DNA of 19,293 bases, from contig JAYTVW010000091.1 of NCBI GenBank assembly GCA_043743785.1, forward strand, positions 1-19,293, in the 5' to 3' direction. A model generated the notes under the pieces. That model ran no database searches, had not been told where the DNA came from, and saw only the letters and a list, made by a program, of their open reading frames with translations. The position numbers and the translations under genes were made by a program. Below are positions 1 through 6,221 of this stretch, in pieces. Each line of letters starts with the position of its first letter. Within the stretch, counting starts at the first letter, position 1. This stretch comes from JAQTNA01 sp043743785 (GTDB lineage: Bacteria > Pseudomonadota > Gammaproteobacteria > Burkholderiales > Rhodocyclaceae).

Positions 1-16
1 GCCGATGCGCATCTAG
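1..16 (+). CDS. dnaN: C-terminal end of DnaN (DNA polymerase III sliding clamp), partial
   Basis: Only the last residues are visible: the frame starting at base 2 reads P-M-R-I followed by TAG at 14-16. Bacterial beta clamps typically end in a VMPMRL/I motif, and dnaN normally lies directly upstream of gyrB, so both the residues and the position fit. The evidence is five codons long, so the call rests mainly on context. Confidence 0.6.
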
Positions 17-58
17 CGTGATCCTTTTTGGCGCATGCGCTTTGCCGCATGCACAACG

Positions 59-86
59 AGCGGGCTTCGGCCCGCTTGAGTGTTTT
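59..86 (+). terminator. Hairpin between dnaN and gyrB, weak intrinsic terminator
   Basis: A perfect 7-bp stem (AGCGGGC, 59-65, with GCCCGCT, 70-76) closes a TTCG tetraloop. It is followed by TGAGTGTTTTA, a poor U-tract. It probably terminates or attenuates dnaN transcripts partially; the interrupted T-run makes full termination uncertain. Confidence 0.5.
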
Positions 87-139
87 AGACGGGCCTGTCG
101 TTCCACTTCGAATGGCCCGAACCGTGAGCGTGAAACCCG

Positions 140-2689
140 ATGAGCGACCTTCCGAATACCCCAGCAACGCCTGAAGACGACGCGGCCAGCCATGCCGCGC
201 GCGCCACGACGCACGCCGCGGACAGCGCCGCCTACGGCGAAGGCAGCATCCAGATTCTCGAAGGCCTGGAAGCCGTGAGAAAGCGCCCCGGCATGTACAT
301 CGGCGACACCTCGGACGGCACCGGCCTGCACCACCTGGTGTTCGAGGTGGTGGATAACTCCATCGATGAATCACTGGCCGGCCACTGCGACGACATCCTG
401 GTCACCATCCACTCCGACAACTCCATCAGCGTGGTGGACAACGGCCGCGGCATCCCCACTGGCATCAAGATGGACGACAAGCACGAGCCCAAACGCTCGG
501 CGGCCGAAATTGCGCTGACCGAGTTGCACGCGGGCGGCAAGTTCAACCAGAACAGCTACAAGGTCTCCGGCGGCCTGCATGGCGTGGGTGTGTCCTGCGT
601 GAATGCCCTGTCGAAGTGGCTGCGCCTGACCATCCGCCGGGACGGCAAGAAATACGAGCTGGAGTTCAACCGGGGCCATGTGCCGAACCGCTACGTCGAA
701 GTCCATAACGGGGTGGAAATTTCCCCTCTGCAAGTTCTGGGCGTCACCGACAAGCGCGGCACCGAAGTACATTTCCTTGCCGACGAGGAAATTTTTGGCC
801 ACATCGAATTTCACTACGACATCCTCGCCAAGCGCCTGCGGGAACTCTCCTTCCTCAACAACGGCGTACGAATTCGCCTTGTGGATCAAAGGACTGCCAA
901 GGAAGAGGACTTCGCCTTCAGCGGCGGCGTGAAGGGCTTCGTCGAGTACATCAACCGCGCCAAGACCGTCCTGCATCCCAATGTCTTCTATGCCACCGGC
1001 ACCACCATGATGCCCGGCAGTGCCGGCCACGAGGTGGAACTCGAGGTGGAAGTGGCCATGCAGTGGAACGACAGCTACCAGGAACAGGTGCTGTGCTTCA
1101 CCAACAATATCCCCCAGGCGGATGGTGGCACCCACCTCACCGGCCTCCGGGCCGCCATGACGCGGGTCATGAACAAGTACATCGACGAGCACGAGATCGC
1201 CAAGAAGGCCAAGGTGGATATCACCGGCGATGATATGCGCGAAGGCCTGGCCTGCGTGCTGTCGGTGAAAATGCCCGACCCGAAGTTCGCCTCGCAAACG
1301 AAAATGAAGCTGGTGTCCTCCGAAGCCCGCCCGGCGGTGGAGGAAGTGGTAGCCGACAAGCTCGCCGAATACCTGCAGGAACGGCCGCTGGACGCCAAGA
1401 CCATCACCGCCAAGATCGTCGAAGCCGCCCGTGCCCGGGAGGCTGCCCGCAAGGCGCGGGAAATGACCCGTCGCAAGGGCGTGCTGGACGGCATTGGCCT
1501 GCCCGGCAAACTGGCGGACTGCCAGGAAAAAGACCCGGCCCTGTGCGAAATGTACATCGTCGAGGGTGACTCCGCAGGCGGCTCTGCCAAGCAGGGTCGT
1601 GACCGAAAATTTCAGGCCATCCTGCCCCTGCGCGGCAAGGTGCTGAACGTGGAAAAGGCCCGCTTCGACAAGCTTCTGTCGTCCGAACAGATCGTTACCC
1701 TGATCACGGCCCTGGGCACCGGCATCGGCAACGGCATGGGTACGGACGATTTCAACATCGACAAGCTGCGCTATCACCGCATCATTATCATGACCGACGC
1801 GGACGTGGACGGCGCCCACATCCGCACCCTGCTGTTGACCTTCTTCTATCGCCAGATGCCCATGCTGGTGGAGCGCGGCTACATCTACATTGCCCAGCCG
1901 CCCCTCTACAAGGTCAAGCACGGCAAGACGGAACGCTACATCAAGGACGATCTGGAACTGAACCAGTTCCTGCTCAACCTGGCTCTGGACGGCGCCCAGC
2001 TGACGCCGCAAGTCGGCGCGGCAGCCATACGTGGCGACACCCTGGGCGAACTGGCCCGCTCCTACCTGCTGGCGGAAGCCGTCATCCGCCGCCTCTCCGA
2101 GTACTCGGACGGAGACGTCATGCACGCCCTGCTGGCTCACGACATCGCCATCAAGCTGGATGATGAAGCCGAGACGGCCGCCTCCTGCGCCGCCCTGGCG
2201 CCCTTCCTGCCGCCGGCCGTTACCGTCAAGCCCCAGTTCGACGGCGAGCAATGGAACGTCGCCATTACCCGCCTGCGCCATGGCAACTGGCGCCACAGTT
2301 CCATCACCCGGGATTTCCTGCTCTCCGGCGACTATCGCACCATCCGCCATGCCGCCGACACCCTCTCCGGACTTATCGGCGAAGGTGCCCTGGTGGGCCG
2401 TGGCGAAAAGAAATGCGCCGTCAGCAGTTTTGCGGACGCCATGAGCTGGCTGCTGGCGGAAGTCGAGCGCGGCATCAGCAAGCAGCGCTACAAAGGCCTG
2501 GGGGAAATGAACCCGGGGCAGCTCTGGGAAACCACCATGGATCCCCAGGTGCGCCGCCTGCTGCGCGTGCAAATCGATGACGCCATCGCCGCCGACCAGA
2601 TCTTCACCACCCTCATGGGCGATGCCGTCGAACCCCGCCGCGCCTTCATCGAACAGAACGCCCTGGGGGCCAGGAATATCGACGTCTGA
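140..2689 (+). CDS. gyrB: DNA gyrase subunit B
   Basis: ATPase subunit of gyrase (GyrA2GyrB2), which introduces negative supercoils in the cytoplasm. At 849 residues it is longer than the roughly 800 of E. coli GyrB, mainly because of an Ala/Thr/Asp-rich N-terminal extension of about 30 residues before the conserved start around GSIQILEGLEAVRKRPGMYIG. The GHKL ATPase motifs are present: EVVDNSIDE from about residue 69, DNGRGIP near 100, then GGLHGVGVS. The TOPRIM domain shows EGDSAGG near 475 and DADVDGAHI near 555. The long insert within the TOPRIM/tail region typical of proteobacterial GyrB follows, then RYKGLGEMNP near 784. The ATG at 140 has no strong Shine-Dalgarno sequence, so part of the extension could be untranslated. 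The gene is intact; a transposable element begins 3 bases after its stop codon. Confidence 0.98.
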   Translation: MSDLPNTPATPEDDAASHAARATTHAADSAAYGEGSIQILEGLEAVRKRPGMYIGDTSDGTGLHHLVFEVVDNSIDESLAGHCDDILVTIHSDNSISVVDNGRGIPTGIKMDDKHEPKRSAAEIALTELHAGGKFNQNSYKVSGGLHGVGVSCVNALSKWLRLTIRRDGKKYELEFNRGHVPNRYVEVHNGVEISPLQVLGVTDKRGTEVHFLADEEIFGHIEFHYDILAKRLRELSFLNNGVRIRLVDQRTAKEEDFAFSGGVKGFVEYINRAKTVLHPNVFYATGTTMMPGSAGHEVELEVEVAMQWNDSYQEQVLCFTNNIPQADGGTHLTGLRAAMTRVMNKYIDEHEIAKKAKVDITGDDMREGLACVLSVKMPDPKFASQTKMKLVSSEARPAVEEVVADKLAEYLQERPLDAKTITAKIVEAARAREAARKAREMTRRKGVLDGIGLPGKLADCQEKDPALCEMYIVEGDSAGGSAKQGRDRKFQAILPLRGKVLNVEKARFDKLLSSEQIVTLITALGTGIGNGMGTDDFNIDKLRYHRIIIMTDADVDGAHIRTLLLTFFYRQMPMLVERGYIYIAQPPLYKVKHGKTERYIKDDLELNQFLLNLALDGAQLTPQVGAAAIRGDTLGELARSYLLAEAVIRRLSEYSDGDVMHALLAHDIAIKLDDEAETAASCAALAPFLPPAVTVKPQFDGEQWNVAITRLRHGNWRHSSITRDFLLSGDYRTIRHAADTLSGLIGEGALVGRGEKKCAVSSFADAMSWLLAEVERGISKQRYKGLGEMNPGQLWETTMDPQVRRLLRVQIDDAIAADQIFTTLMGDAVEPRRAFIEQNALGARNIDV

Positions 2690-2692
2690 CGG
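2688..2692. repeat. Left copy of 5-bp target-site duplication (GACGG)
   Basis: GACGG directly abuts the left inverted repeat and overlaps the last two bases of the gyrB TGA stop codon. The matching copy is at 5686-5690. Confidence 0.8.
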
Positions 2693-2706
2693 TGTAGGAT
2701 CCCATT
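2693..2706 (+). repeat. Left terminal inverted repeat
   Basis: TGTAGGATCCCATT, the perfect 14-bp inverted match of 5672-5685. A partial TGTAGGA copy recurs at 2739-2745. Confidence 0.85.
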
Positions 2707-2727
2707 AGGATCTAGATTTTTCCCGAA

Positions 2728-2739
2728 AGGCTAGATTTT
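2728..2739 (+). repeat. Left subterminal motif of the element
   Basis: AGGCTAGATTTT, present in inverted orientation at 5554-5565. A related TCTAGATTTTT lies at 2711-2721. These are plausible extra transposase-binding sites. Confidence 0.6.
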
Positions 2740-2752
2740 GTAGGAATTGAAG

Positions 2753-2772
2753 CAGGCCTCTTCGGAGGCCTG
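2753..2772. terminator. Terminator-like hairpin just inside the left end
   Basis: An 8-bp perfect stem (CAGGCCTC with GAGGCCTG) closes a TTCG tetraloop. It is followed on the plus strand by TGTCATTT, a weak T-tract. It is placed so that it could stop gyrB transcription now that the element has displaced the native gyrB downstream region. Confidence 0.45.
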
Positions 2773-2922
2773 TGTCATTTCGGCATTTTGTGCTTAGCGC
2801 GCCAACATCGATCCTGGTTGCATCAACTGGCCACGGTTGTCCGTAGCGATGCTCAAATTGCTCAGCCAACTCAGAATGGTCGGGATCGACCCTGAAGCGC
2901 CGTTCAACCTTCAACTGCCTGA
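2773..2922. other. Unassigned stretch in the left part of the element
   Basis: This lies between the left-end hairpin and the surviving mntA tail. A short minus-strand frame (2705-2914, 69 codons) is open, and another minus frame closes in the same region, but neither gives a recognisable family. The N-terminal half of an MntA protein, with its GSxxxxxxxxxxDxD motif, would be expected here and I do not see it. It is probably degraded or rearranged DNA. Confidence 0.4.
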
Positions 2923-3042
2923 AGGTCAGCTATTCAAGTGGATCTGCAACGCCTTCTTGGAGTATCGGTCGATGTGCTGACGCCAAGAGCCTTGCCTGAA
3001 TCGTTTCGTAGTCAGGTTCTTGCGGATGCAATCCCGGTATGA
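2923..3042 (+). pseudogene. MntA-type nucleotidyltransferase antitoxin, C-terminal remnant
   Basis: Open from a stop at 2920, this frame ends with residues of the type LLGVSVDVLTPRALPESF...VLADAIPV before TGA at 3040-3042. That resembles the usual MNT-domain ending, in which a short V-D-L-V-TPKALPP-like stretch closes the protein. In intact MntA-HepT modules the nucleotidyltransferase AMPylates and silences the HepT RNase. Only about 39 codons remain; the catalytic N-terminal part is not visible. The stop overlaps the hepT start as ATGA, preserving the ancestral coupling of the pair. The identification rests on pattern recall and on the adjacent hepT. Confidence 0.65.
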
Positions 3043-3302
3043 CCAAGAAACTGCGTGTCCCGGACTGCGTTGGACACATCCTGAAAGCCATCGCGCGCTA
3101 TATGGCGAACATAGATGAAGTCGGATTCCTGAACAGCAACTTGGTTCAGGATGCCGTGATCCGCAACATCGAGATCATCGGCGAGGCGTCGAACAACATT
3201 CAGCGTGCGGCTCTGGAATTCGCCGCGTAACACGGCGACATTCCTTGACTGGTAATGTACACGATGCGCAACCGAGTTTCGCATGGCTACGACAAAGTAG
3301 TG
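3039..3302 (+). pseudogene. hepT: HepT/DUF86 HEPN toxin, inactivated by two in-frame stops and truncated
   Basis: The first 63 codons encode a HepT-like N-terminus with the family signature LVQDAVIRNIEIIGEASNNI. TAA at 3228-3230 interrupts it. Reading on in the same frame gives HGDIP, then TGA at 3246-3248 where the family usually has Trp (IPW), then MYTMRNRVSHGYDKVV. That last part contains the HEPN catalytic RX4HXY motif (R-N-R-V-S-H-G-Y). No frameshift is needed, so two substitutions account for the stops. After about 3302 similarity to the family ends and the C-terminal helix is missing. The intact protein would be an RNase toxin. With its antitoxin also truncated, the module is dead. Confidence 0.8.
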
Positions 3303-3447
3303 GCCCCCTCCGGCGGGCTGCGCGTCAGGCGGATCGCTACATCGAAGCCCTCCTCCGCCAGGTTGGCCACCACATGGCGAGCCTCCTCGAGCAGGCTCAG
3401 GGATTGGCTGGCGTGTTCGCGCCAAGCGTGATGCCGTCGAATCTGCG
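3303..3447. other. Unassigned junction DNA between hepT remnant and hipA
   Basis: This separates the broken hepT from the convergent hipA stop. Minus-strand reading gives a fragment containing EEARHVVANLAEEGFDVAIR, which I cannot place in a family; the EEGFDVAIR part faintly resembles LysR ligand-binding domains, but this is weak. It is more G/C-rich than the surrounding element, so it may be a separate piece of host-type DNA. Confidence 0.3.
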
Positions 3448-4776
3448 TCAGGCCAGCAGTAGGTGTTGTTTGGAAATCTTCTCAAGCTGCGCCGGGGAGA
3501 CGCCGGCTTTGTCGGCAAAGGTCTTCCATTCATTGATTGCGTCCTTCACCTGAGTGAGGACCTTCCGTCCGGTGCCGATTTTGAAGAGGTCGGCAACAGT
3601 AAGTAAATCGGCGGCGGTGATGTCCTTGAACTTACCGTTAACCGACATCAGATGCTGGTTGGTATATTCGCCCTTGGGATTGTGGGCGAAAGACACGTCA
3701 TATGCCGGCGACAGCTCCCAGGCTTGGCCTAGGCGTAGCCGGAAAGAGAAGTTTTTGGCGTGGTCATCGCAGTTCCGGCCCATGACGTTGAAGGCCATTC
3801 GGCGGAACGCTTCTTCCATCTGCTCGTAGGGAAGATTCAGTTGCTGCATAGTCAGGAACAGCTGGGAGTAGGAATTGGTGCCTTTCTTCCGGTAGTCCAG
3901 GTGGCTCATGGCACACAGTGTCTGCATGTGATGCCTGATATTGCCGCTCCGGTCGAAGCGCTTCGTCATGAAGTGCGCGCGTCCGTTTTCGTGGAGGAGC
4001 TCACACTGCGACATTTCGATGCCGGCCGCGGTGGCCATCAGGTAGTACGCGTATTCGATTCGACCGTAGCCACCTGAACTCCCCAGTTCACTATCCTTGC
4101 CCATGCCGTCGAATTTCAGTAACCAGTGCTCGAAGCCGTCCGGGGCACCCAGCTGACCGGAGCGAATTTCTTTGGTAGCCGGGTTCCAGGCAATGACGGC
4201 TTTCGCCCGGGCGCCGCCGGCGGAGGTGCCCACATCGATGATGCTGCGCAGGGCCGCATTCGAATGGTCATCATCATCGAATACACCTGTTACCGCCGCA
4301 CGAGCCTCAGTGACCAACTTGTTCAGTTCGAGCGAGGTTGCCTTATGGTTAGCCGGACCTCGAGAGGGCCGGAACGTCAGTGCTCCCATCGCCCGGTTGC
4401 TCATGTACGCCAGGCGGTCCAGCGGGGTCACGTTGTCTGCGCTGATACCGTGGTCGGCCATGTAGCGGTCGATAAGCGCATTGCCGAAGTCGTCAGGCAG
4501 GGCATCGCTCAAGAGGGCGGGGAGGCGTTTGAAGGTCAGCTCCGGCAGGTCTGCGAACAGGTAGGGCTCTTCGCGCAACAGCATGTGTATCGGCGCGACC
4601 TGGATGCCACTGTTGATGAAGTCCGGCGCATACCCGAAGGCATAGAAGTTGTATGCCGGGTCCAGCGCTACGGCCCCCATCAACTTGTCCCACAAGTAGA
4701 CCTCAACACGGTCAACATGCTTGTATCGAGCCCTGCGCTTGGCCGGTGCTTTCTTCTTGACTTCTTCAGCTTCCAC
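3448..4776 (-). CDS. hipA: HipA-family serine/threonine kinase toxin
   Basis: HipA kinases phosphorylate aminoacyl-tRNA synthetases (GltX in E. coli) or other targets, causing growth arrest and persistence; HipB neutralises them. The 442 residues match the family length. The N-subdomain-like start (VEVYLWDKLMGAVALDP) follows a Lys-rich leader. The Gly-rich nucleotide loop GTSAGGARAK spans about 183-192. The catalytic loop NVMGRNCDDHAKNFSF carries Asn335, Asp338, His339, Lys341 and Asn342. SPAYDVS, the DFG-equivalent, is near 357-362. All key residues are present, so activity is likely. The called start is a GTG; no better upstream ATG exists, but a start nearer the VEVYLW segment is possible. 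It lies 26 bp after hipB on the same strand, the usual antitoxin-first order. The substrate is unknown. Confidence 0.92.
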   Translation of the reverse strand: MEAEEVKKKAPAKRRARYKHVDRVEVYLWDKLMGAVALDPAYNFYAFGYAPDFINSGIQVAPIHMLLREEPYLFADLPELTFKRLPALLSDALPDDFGNALIDRYMADHGISADNVTPLDRLAYMSNRAMGALTFRPSRGPANHKATSLELNKLVTEARAAVTGVFDDDDHSNAALRSIIDVGTSAGGARAKAVIAWNPATKEIRSGQLGAPDGFEHWLLKFDGMGKDSELGSSGGYGRIEYAYYLMATAAGIEMSQCELLHENGRAHFMTKRFDRSGNIRHHMQTLCAMSHLDYRKKGTNSYSQLFLTMQQLNLPYEQMEEAFRRMAFNVMGRNCDDHAKNFSFRLRLGQAWELSPAYDVSFAHNPKGEYTNQHLMSVNGKFKDITAADLLTVADLFKIGTGRKVLTQVKDAINEWKTFADKAGVSPAQLEKISKQHLLLA

Positions 4777-4802
4777 GACTAGGCCTTCAGAGCTCTTGGA
4801 TG

Positions 4803-5108
4803 TTACCGGTGCGTGCGTGTGGAACTAGCGCGCTGCCGCGGCTCACGACGATTTGCCAACATGGTCATCGGATTGATGGTGGCCACCGGCGCTATCCGGC
4901 TAAGCCACTCCTCCCGGTCCAGGGCGCGCACAACAGCAAGCAAGGACTTGAGCGTTGATCCCTTACCCGCCTCGAGGCTCTGCAGGGCACGAACACTGAT
5001 GCCGGCCCGTGCCGCCAGCGTCTTCTGGTCGATGTTGCGATGTAGACGCAGATTCCGTAACCGCTCACCCAGGGTTTCTTCGAGTTCGAGCAGCGTGTTG
5101 GCTAGCAT
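4803..5108 (-). CDS. hipB: HipB-like XRE-family antitoxin and autorepressor
   Basis: A 101-residue cytoplasmic DNA-binding protein with a Cro/C1-type helix-turn-helix from about residues 12 to 70 (ERLRNLRLHRNIDQKTLAARAGISVRALQSLEAGKGSTLKSLL). It has a basic tail (MLANRREPRQRASS) of the kind seen in HipB-like partners of HipA. The ATG is preceded by AAGGAG at good spacing (minus strand). It should bind HipA and repress the shared promoter; inverted repeats suited to this lie just upstream. It is the first gene of the two-gene hipBA unit. Confidence 0.9.
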   Translation of the reverse strand: MLANTLLELEETLGERLRNLRLHRNIDQKTLAARAGISVRALQSLEAGKGSTLKSLLAVVRALDREEWLSRIAPVATINPMTMLANRREPRQRASSTRTHR

Positions 5109-5133
5109 GGTGATACTCCTTTATAACATGCGG

Positions 5134-5159
5134 AGTTCTGCGTCTAAACCCACAGAACT
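5134..5159. promoter_or_regulatory. Candidate HipB operator 1
   Basis: Inverted repeat AGTTCTG (5134-5140) and CAGAACT (5153-5159), perfect 7-bp arms spaced by 12 bases, 26 bp upstream of the hipB ATG. The left arm extends to AGTTCTGCG, which matches in reverse the half-site in operator 2. Binding by HipB is inferred from position and repetition of the motif. Confidence 0.6.
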
Positions 5160-5215
5160 GAAGGTAAGGCGCTGTTTTATGCGTATTCTAACATGAGTTA
5201 AAGTCAGCTCATAGA

Positions 5216-5231
5216 GCGCAGAACTCTGCGC
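5216..5231. promoter_or_regulatory. Candidate HipB operator 2
   Basis: Palindrome GCGCAG-AACT-CTGCGC (6-bp arms, 4-bp centre). It contains CGCAGAACT, the reverse complement of the AGTTCTGCG arm in operator 1. The two operators would place two or more HipB dimers across the hipBA promoter. I could not define convincing -35/-10 boxes between them; TAGAAT (minus strand, near 5185) is the best -10 candidate. Confidence 0.5.
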
Positions 5232-5239
5232 TTAAAACG

Positions 5240-5547
5240 TGAAAATCGACAGCAAGACGCGGCTTTCCACGTCTTGTGTTAAGGCCAGCAGTTTGGGCGC
5301 AGATCGTGCTATTGATGCACCATCCGTCGCTCGTGACCGAGTCGACAAGGACCGAAGTGACCTCGCGGCATTTCCCCAAAAGGTCGCTGATCAGGTTTGT
5401 GGCTTGGCTACCAATGCGCAGCTTGTCTGACCTGGGCAGCGGCTTGCCGACGGTGATACGGATAAAGGTGTTCTATCGAAGGACGGACGAACTCGAGGCG
5501 GCGCTGTTGCGGTATCATCTCGCGACCACGGAGGCCTCGCCGCTAGA
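5240..5547. other. Unassigned region between hipB promoter and right end
   Basis: About 300 bp with no gene I recognise. Plus-strand frames are open (5239-5430, and 5276-5626 running into the end repeats), and a minus frame reading LPRSDKLRIGSQATNLISDLLG is also open for roughly 90 codons. None shows a known motif or a convincing ribosome-binding site. It is likely a decayed remnant of earlier cargo. Confidence 0.4.
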
Positions 5548-5553
5548 TGTAGG

Positions 5554-5565
5554 AAAATCTAGCCT
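5554..5565 (-). repeat. Right subterminal motif of the element
   Basis: AAAATCTAGCCT, the exact reverse complement of 2728-2739. It is preceded by TGTAGG (5548-5553), another copy of the outermost bases of the end. Confidence 0.6.
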
Positions 5566-5600
5566 CAATGGGAATCAGTTGGACCTGATTCCCATTGAGG
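5563..5600. repeat. Perfect 16-bp hairpin in the right end of the element
   Basis: CCTCAATGGGAATCAG (5563-5578) and its exact complement CTGATTCCCATTGAGG (5585-5600) enclose a 6-base loop, TTGGAC. The right arm is also the first part of a tandem repeat. The structure could form a cruciform or mark transposase-binding sites in opposite orientations. Confidence 0.85.
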
Positions 5601-5647
5601 ATGGGAATGGCCCTGATTCCCATTGAGGATGGGAATGGCCCTGATTC
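5584..5647. repeat. 28-bp tandem repeat, 2.3 copies, in the right end
   Basis: Two identical 28-bp units (5584-5611 and 5612-5639), each starting CCTGATTCCC, and a third partial unit CCTGATTC from 5640. Each full unit contains ATTCCCAT-TGAGG-ATGGGAAT, an 8-bp stem with a 5-base loop. Identity of the two units points to recent duplication or selection as protein-binding sites. Confidence 0.85.
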
Positions 5648-5671
5648 GTAAGGGATCAAGGTTGGCAACTG

Positions 5672-5685
5672 AATGGGATCCTACA
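5672..5685 (-). repeat. Right terminal inverted repeat
   Basis: AATGGGATCCTACA, the exact reverse complement of the left end. The last three bases are ACA, complementary to the leading TGT. Confidence 0.85.
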
Positions 5686-5690
5686 GACGG
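5686..5690. repeat. Right copy of 5-bp target-site duplication (GACGG)
   Basis: GACGG directly follows the right inverted repeat. It is followed by TGTAGGTTCCC, which resembles the element's own end, so the true direct repeat could be read as 11 bp (GACGGTGTAGG). Confidence 0.8.
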
Positions 5691-5703
5691 TGTAGGTTCC
5701 CAC

Positions 5704-5719
5704 GCACACCGGGGTGTGC
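5704..5719. other. Small GC-rich hairpin outside the element
   Basis: GCACACC-GG-GGTGTGC, 7-bp stem, with no T-run on either strand. It lies in the 121-bp gap between the element and the end of the minus-strand operon. It could stabilise the 3' end of either transcript. I see nothing else in this gap. Confidence 0.4.
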
Positions 5720-5811
5720 CAGTTGTCCTAGCCTCTACCCAAGCAGTCTTTCTTTGAGTTCCTTTGCGTTTTCGCGCCTTTGCGGTGAAGTTTTGAATCT
5801 TTCACAGCTTC

Positions 5812-6216
5812 TCAGGCGGCGAAGGCGCGGCGCAGGAGGCCCATGAAGTAGCCGAGGATGGGCAGCTTCATGTACAGCTCTTCTGCCGCGTCCCAGTAAT
5901 CCCGGTGGTAATTCACCTTGCCGGTGGCGTCGAACCTGAGATGGGAGACGCCACGGATGACCCGCTTCTGCCCCATGCGGTAATGGAATTCCCACACCAG
6001 CATGGCGCTACCCTCGCCGCCATCGATACGCTCGCTGACCAGAAAGCGTGGTTCGGCGACCTGGTGGAACATGTGGCTGAAAATGCGCTGTATTGCGGCA
6101 ACCCCGTGCACTTCGTTGAACGGATCCTTGAAGTAGGCATCCTCGCTGTAGAACTCCGGAAAGCGTGCCACGCTCTCCGGGCGGAGGTCGTGGAAGAAGG
6201 CAATGAGGCTATCCAT
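5812..6216 (-). CDS. NTF2/SnoaL-like protein, last gene of the light-responsive operon
   Basis: 134 residues with the pattern of the nuclear-transport-factor-2-like fold (FYSEDAYFKDPFNEVHGVAAIQRIFSHMF, then WEFHYRMGQKRVIRGVSHLRFDATGKVNYHRDYWDAAEELY). NTF2-like pockets bind small hydrophobic ligands or catalyse isomerisation or hydrolysis; no specific reaction can be assigned. The ATG follows GAGGA and lies 5 bp after the dehydrogenase stop, so the two are co-transcribed. Homologues of this type are commonly the terminal gene of cfa-containing operons in proteobacteria, suggesting a part in lipid modification or stress response. Confidence 0.85.
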   Translation of the reverse strand: MDSLIAFFHDLRPESVARFPEFYSEDAYFKDPFNEVHGVAAIQRIFSHMFHQVAEPRFLVSERIDGGEGSAMLVWEFHYRMGQKRVIRGVSHLRFDATGKVNYHRDYWDAAEELYMKLPILGYFMGLLRRAFAA

Positions 6217-6221
6217 GTTCC

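Larger units (their letters stand above)
2693..5685. mobile_element. Non-autonomous transposon-like element carrying hipBA and mntA/hepT remnants
   Basis: The interval begins TGTAGGATCCCATT (2693-2706) and ends with its exact reverse complement AATGGGATCCTACA (5672-5685). It is flanked by GACGG on both sides (2688-2692 and 5686-5690), a 5-bp target duplication. A second 12-bp motif, AGGCTAGATTTT (2728-2739), recurs inverted at 5554-5565. TGT...ACA ends, 5-bp duplication and repeated subterminal motifs are features of elements moved by TnsB/TniA/IstA-type DDE transposases (Tn7-like, Tn5053-like, IS21 groups); which group applies is inference. No transposase or resolvase is recognisable inside, so it would need a helper in trans or has lost its own. 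The interior is visibly more A/T-rich than the host genes on either side, consistent with transfer. Confidence 0.85.

Noticed and set aside
371..2572. 733-codon minus-strand ORF antisense to gyrB
   Set aside because: It mirrors the strongly conserved gyrB frame. Its composition (Gly/His/Val/Gln-rich) is typical of shadow frames in high-GC genes and no family is recognisable.
5120..5135. TATAAA as a -10 box for hipB
   Set aside because: It would put the transcription start inside the AAGGAG ribosome-binding site, a few bases before the ATG.
5239..5626. Plus-strand ORFs of 63 and 116 codons in the element's right part
   Set aside because: No ribosome-binding sites or family motifs; the longer one runs into the repeated transposon end, which is not expected to be coding.
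5584..5647. CRISPR-like array
   Set aside because: The 28-bp repeats are directly tandem with no spacers, contain their own stems and lie at a transposon end.
5740..5811. Terminator of the minus-strand operon
   Set aside because: I looked downstream of the last gene and found only a hairpin (5704-5719) lacking a T-tract, so I do not call an intrinsic terminator.
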